From: Aequorivita xiaoshiensis
GTDB taxonomy: Bacteria; Bacteroidota; Bacteroidia; Flavobacteriales; Flavobacteriaceae
DNA: 64,000 bases
Direction of reading: 5' to 3'
NCBI RefSeq assembly: GCF_022008395.1
Contig: NZ_JAIRBB010000001.1
Span: forward strand, 620,001 to 684,000
Part shown: positions 62,523 to 64,000 of the stretch, piece by piece
Layout: every line of letters starts with the position of its first letter
Numbering within the stretch: position 1 is the first letter of the stretch
Made by a program: the position numbers and the translations under genes
Notes under the pieces: model-generated
Told to the model about the DNA's origin: nothing
The model's input: only the letters and a program-made list of their open reading frames with translations
The model's database searches: none

Positions 62523-64000
62523 ATGAGAAAAATTATTTTACCATTAACGATGTGTTTCATTGCCAGTTTCGGTATGATGAATGCACAAACCAATCTAAAA
62601 AGTTCGACTTTAGAGACGAATCAAACACAGCAATCTGCAGTGTTGCCAGCTGCTTATTATGAAACCTCTACTTCTCCAATCGGTGAATCCCCAAGAGGAG
62701 TTGAAAATTCTAGTATTTCTATTGACTTACAAAATACCAAAATCAAAAATTTTGATTCTTATGGTCCAGCCGCTAGACCAGATGGGACTGAGGAATTTGG
62801 TGAAAATCTTATTTATAATAGTGGTCCTTATATTAACTACACCCCGGATTTAAGTGTTTTAGAGAATGTCACAAATGGCATGGACTTATTTGGATTTGGA
62901 GTTAATTATAACAATAGCCAAAGTTTAGCAGAAAATTTTGTGTTATACGATTCTTTTAATATTTCCAAAATTGATGTTTATGCATATCAAACGGGAACTT
63001 TACCTCCGTCTATCACAGCAATGTATGTACAAATTTGGAATGGAGACCCAAGTGGTGGAGGTTCTGTAGTTTGGGGAGATTTAACTACAAATGTTTTAGA
63101 AAATGTTGAAGATTCTGGTATTTATAGAGTATTAGAAGATGATCTATCGAATACTGATAGAAGAATCCAAAAGGTAACCGCTAATACTAGCGGTTTAAAC
63201 TTATCAGCCGGAACATATTGGGTTGAATACAGCTTAGAAGGATCAGGTAGTTCTGGACCATGGGCACCTCCAATTTCCGTGTTGGGAGAAACTATTACAG
63301 GAGATGCACTTCAGAAAACATCTTCTGGATGGCAAGCGGTTATAGATGCCGGAGTTAATGAACCACAAGGAATGCCAATTCAGATTTATGGTACTATAAA
63401 TCTTCAAGGAAGTTGTGCAGAGTTAAATCCACCATACGATTGGTTGTTTGAAGAGGCTTTAACCATAACCACAGGAGGTTCATTCACTGTTGCCAATGAC
63501 TTAACCTTACAACCCAATGAAAGCTTTTCACTTGAAAACATAACTGCATATATGTTTTCAGAGTGGCCTATTAGTGAAGTAGATGTCACTTATTATGAAG
63601 ACGATAATGGAATGCCGGGAAGTGTAATTGGTTCGGAAAACGCAGTAACTCTTAACCATGTGAACGCAGTAGGATCTTCTCATGTGTCTATTCACAATGT
63701 CTATAAAGTTGATATGACCGTTGATGCATTTGACTTTATTGGTGATGTTAATAGCTCTAAAAAGTATTGGATTGGATTATCGGCAAAAAGTTCGAATAAT
63801 ACTGATGTTTACTGGGGTATAACTTCAGGTAATTCGGTTGGCAATCCAGCAGCTCAAAATAATAATGGCGTTTGGGGAATCTGGAACAATGATTACGATG
63901 GACTTTATACTTGGTATGGTGACTGTGGCCCTGTATTAGGCGTTGATGATAATGAACTTACTAAATTTAGTGTTTATCCAAACCCTGCTAACAATATTCT
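62523..64000 (+). CDS. Secreted protein with T9SS type A sorting domain, cut by the window end
   Basis: The first 492 codons of a secreted protein; the frame stays open to the end of the window. The signal peptide MRKIILPLTMCFIASFGMMNAQ is cleaved near 22. The mature part is a beta-rich adhesin-like region with two related halves that carry YNSGPYINY, YDSFNISKIDVYAYQ, SGIYRVLEDDL and later FTVANDLTLQPNESF and ISEVDVTYYEDDNGMPGSVI, a pattern seen in surface-exposed Bacteroidetes proteins. The window ends in LTKFSVYPNPANNI, the beginning of a T9SS sorting domain, so about 75 residues are missing. A start at 62659 in another frame is not supported. Confidence 0.88.
   Translation, partial: MRKIILPLTMCFIASFGMMNAQTNLKSSTLETNQTQQSAVLPAAYYETSTSPIGESPRGVENSSISIDLQNTKIKNFDSYGPAARPDGTEEFGENLIYNSGPYINYTPDLSVLENVTNGMDLFGFGVNYNNSQSLAENFVLYDSFNISKIDVYAYQTGTLPPSITAMYVQIWNGDPSGGGSVVWGDLTTNVLENVEDSGIYRVLEDDLSNTDRRIQKVTANTSGLNLSAGTYWVEYSLEGSGSSGPWAPPISVLGETITGDALQKTSSGWQAVIDAGVNEPQGMPIQIYGTINLQGSCAELNPPYDWLFEEALTITTGGSFTVANDLTLQPNESFSLENITAYMFSEWPISEVDVTYYEDDNGMPGSVIGSENAVTLNHVNAVGSSHVSIHNVYKVDMTVDAFDFIGDVNSSKKYWIGLSAKSSNNTDVYWGITSGNSVGNPAAQNNNGVWGIWNNDYDGLYTWYGDCGPVLGVDDNELTKFSVYPNPANNI

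Noticed and set aside
62659-62853. A small plus-strand frame in the T9SS gene near the right end
   Set aside because: The frame from 62523 is open for 492 codons and shows a signal peptide and a T9SS domain start; the 62659 frame is a shadow.
1-64000. tRNA, rRNA, CRISPR array or prophage
   Set aside because: Gaps between genes were scanned by eye for cloverleaf arms, spaced repeats and phage gene order; none was found. This is not a computed search, so a divergent small RNA could be missed.

Overview
The window is a chromosome segment of an AT-rich bacterium of the family Flavobacteriaceae (phylum Bacteroidetes). The evidence is: several proteins with type IX secretion (T9SS) C-terminal sorting domains, the gliding lipoprotein GldH beside a RicT/PSP1 protein, promoters matching the Bacteroidetes -7 element TAnnTTTG with a TTG about 19 bp upstream, few visible Shine-Dalgarno sequences, and typical housekeeping gene order. 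I could not assign a genus.

Layout. 1-5.5 kb: a plus-strand run with a truncated hypothetical gene, dut, a sugar-nucleotide transferase, a TPR protein, a DUF4292-type lipoprotein and an EnvC-like murein hydrolase activator. 6-9.6 kb: a large secreted subtilisin-type protease with a T9SS tail. 9.7-14.4 kb: an acyl-CoA thioesterase, a HU/SPOR protein, dprA, trpS and an acyltransferase. 14.4-17.8 kb: an ECF sigma factor, its probable membrane-spanning regulator fused to a beta-barrel, and recA. 18.2-25.3 kb: trhO, ricT-gldH-PBP1A, and the two subunits of a 3-oxoacid CoA-transferase. 25.4-31.7 kb: a fused oligopeptide-type ABC ATPase, a small lipoprotein, polA and a small T9SS protein. 31.9-38.8 kb: rplM-rpsI-rpsB-tsf and pyruvate carboxylase. 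38.9-47.6 kb: a protein resembling the aminoglycoside-phosphotransferase kinase fold, a flavin disulfide-reductase-like enzyme, mfd, a membrane XRE regulator, and cysE-cysM. 47.7-54 kb: a TlpA-like thioredoxin, yraN, a secreted unknown, an LD-carboxypeptidase and metG. 54-64 kb: a solitary Y1 (REP-type) transposase with palindromes, tex, an EamA transporter, a histone-deacetylase homolog, recQ, a GIY-YIG protein, a short SSB, and a T9SS protein cut by the window end.

Most of the region is core genome: information processing (polA, recA, mfd, recQ, dprA, ssb, metG, trpS, ribosomal proteins), envelope building (PBP1A, EnvC-like, LD-carboxypeptidase, acyltransferase) and central metabolism (pyc, scoAB, cysE-cysM). 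No phage, CRISPR array, tRNA or rRNA gene was seen. The accessory signal is small: one Y1 transposase with a palindrome cluster, and a family of GC-rich dispersed palindromes (cores related to TCGACTGCGCTCGA, GAGCCCTTCG and CTCGGCTCCGCTCG) that mostly sit between genes but have entered metG and the 3' end of the GIY-YIG gene.

The items most worth following up are the sigma factor paired with a putative inner-membrane/periplasm/outer-membrane regulator, the kinase-like unknown protein at 38.9-40 kb, the composite operator in front of the membrane-anchored XRE regulator, and the palindrome inserted in frame into metG.
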